Shown here: piece after piece, positions 63,513 to 64,000 of the stretch
How positions within the stretch are numbered: position 1 is the first letter of the stretch
Layout of the letters: every line of letters begins with the position of its first letter
Origin: Choristoneura fumiferana
Taxonomy: Eukaryota > Arthropoda > Insecta > Lepidoptera > Tortricidae
Length of the DNA stretch: 64,000 bases
Direction of reading: 5' to 3'
Assembly: GCF_025370935.1 (NCBI RefSeq)
Contig: NC_133495.1
Coordinates: 5,032,907 to 5,096,906 of the forward strand
The notes under the pieces: generated by a model
What the model saw: the letters and a program-made list of their open reading frames with translations, nothing else
Told to the model about the DNA's origin: nothing
The model's database searches: none
Position numbers and translations under genes: made by a program

Positions 63513-63682
63513 TAAGTAGTGCCACCAGAGTTGAGGTCACGCACACAAGAACATGTCATCTAATGACAGGGGATTTTGACATTAACTCATTAATTTCATT
63601 CATTCTCCTTTTATACAATCAGTTCTTCATGAAGCGGTGTGTGTAATCAAATCATTCGCTTCAACTCTCGTGGCACTACCTA
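63513..63682. mobile_element. MITE with GTAGTGCCAC ends, second copy
   Basis: AAGTAGTGCCACCAGAGTTG and TTCAACTCTCGTGGCACTAC are the inverted ends. The interior matches 5278-5443 in reverse orientation (GGGGATTTTGACATTAACTC, ATCAAATCATTCGCTTC). Confidence 0.75.
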
Positions 63683-63798
63683 TACATTTCGAATACCATG
63701 GTATTTGTTTATGTAACCAAATGTGAACTCGCTCCAAATTGTTAATATTTCACTGCAATAGCCAAATCAAATCATGGCCTGAACAAAAAATAAAACCT

Positions 63799-64000
63799 GC
63801 CAAGAGCGTGTCGGACTAGCTTTGGATTGTGTTGACTTAGAAGTTTGATTTTTTTCACGGCTTCAAGGGACTGTAGACCTGATTATAATGGGTATAATTT
63901 CAACTCTATACCTCAACGCATTCCCGTTTCCAAGATAAGGCCTTGACAGACAGACGGACGGGCAACAAGCCAACAAAGTGATCCTATAAGGGCTCCGTTT
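63799..64000. repeat. Repeat fragment (CCAAGAGCGTGTCGGAC) running off the window
   Basis: GCCAAGAGCGTGTCGGACTA at the left and GACAGACAGACGGACGGGCA, AAGGGCTCCGTTT at the right match the ends of the 34846-35291 family. Confidence 0.5.

Noticed and set aside
1..64000. A new multi-gene defence, biosynthetic or toxin system
   Set aside because: Apart from GCLM and isolated exon candidates, there are no clustered genes. The remaining structure is explained by mobile-element families and AT-rich spacer.

Overview
The window looks like intergenic and intronic DNA from a lepidopteran insect, probably a moth. It is AT-rich eukaryotic sequence with spliced exons bounded by GT/AG, and it is packed with short repeats of kinds familiar from Lepidoptera: tRNA-derived SINEs, RTE-like non-LTR retrotransposon tails ending in (TGA)n, small Helitron-like elements that run from TC to CTAGT, and many foldback MITEs. 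There is an assembly gap at 2023-2277. No bacterial-type genes, CRISPR arrays or rRNA were seen, and no stand-alone tRNA gene.

The one gene recognised with confidence lies at 10038-13183 on the + strand. It is the 3' part of GCLM, the modifier (regulatory) subunit of glutamate-cysteine ligase, the first enzyme of glutathione synthesis. Four exons splice in frame at phase-1 junctions and encode about 202 residues up to the stop codon. The N-terminal exons were not found in the window. The introns hold MITEs and a GC-rich open stretch on the opposite strand (10805-10926) that reads like a C-terminal exon of something else.

Three further places look like pieces of real genes, with weaker support: a first coding exon with a signal-peptide start at 30648-30686 (+); an exon with upstream ORFs and then a coding start at 43924-44143 (+), perhaps preceded by a 5' UTR exon at about 41060-41395; and a GC-rich minus-strand reading frame ending in a hydrophobic segment at 57994-58230. 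Two overlapping small ORFs at 5758-6109 sit behind a TATA-like motif.

Most of the rest is mobile-element debris. From 1 to 10 kb there are RTE fragments, a roughly 2-kb region bounded by inverted repeats (2435-4455), and nested foldback elements (7685-8593). From 13 to 30 kb there are foldbacks, RTE 3' ends (17, 19, 24 and 27 kb) and two SINEs. From 30 to 52 kb the sequence is quieter and AT-rich, with CpG-rich patches near 30.3, 39.2, 41.0, 47.7 and 50.1 kb that could be promoters or enhancers. From 52 to 64 kb there are again dense repeats, including a chimeric retroelement remnant (56057-56640), a Helitron-like element split by a retroposon (61909-62415) and a foldback with arms of about 130 nt (62826-63260).

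I did not find a convincing new multi-gene system. The most unusual features are the nested foldback elements, the antisense coding-like exon inside GCLM, and the chimeric retroelement. Repeat boundaries were set by eye and may be off by several bases.
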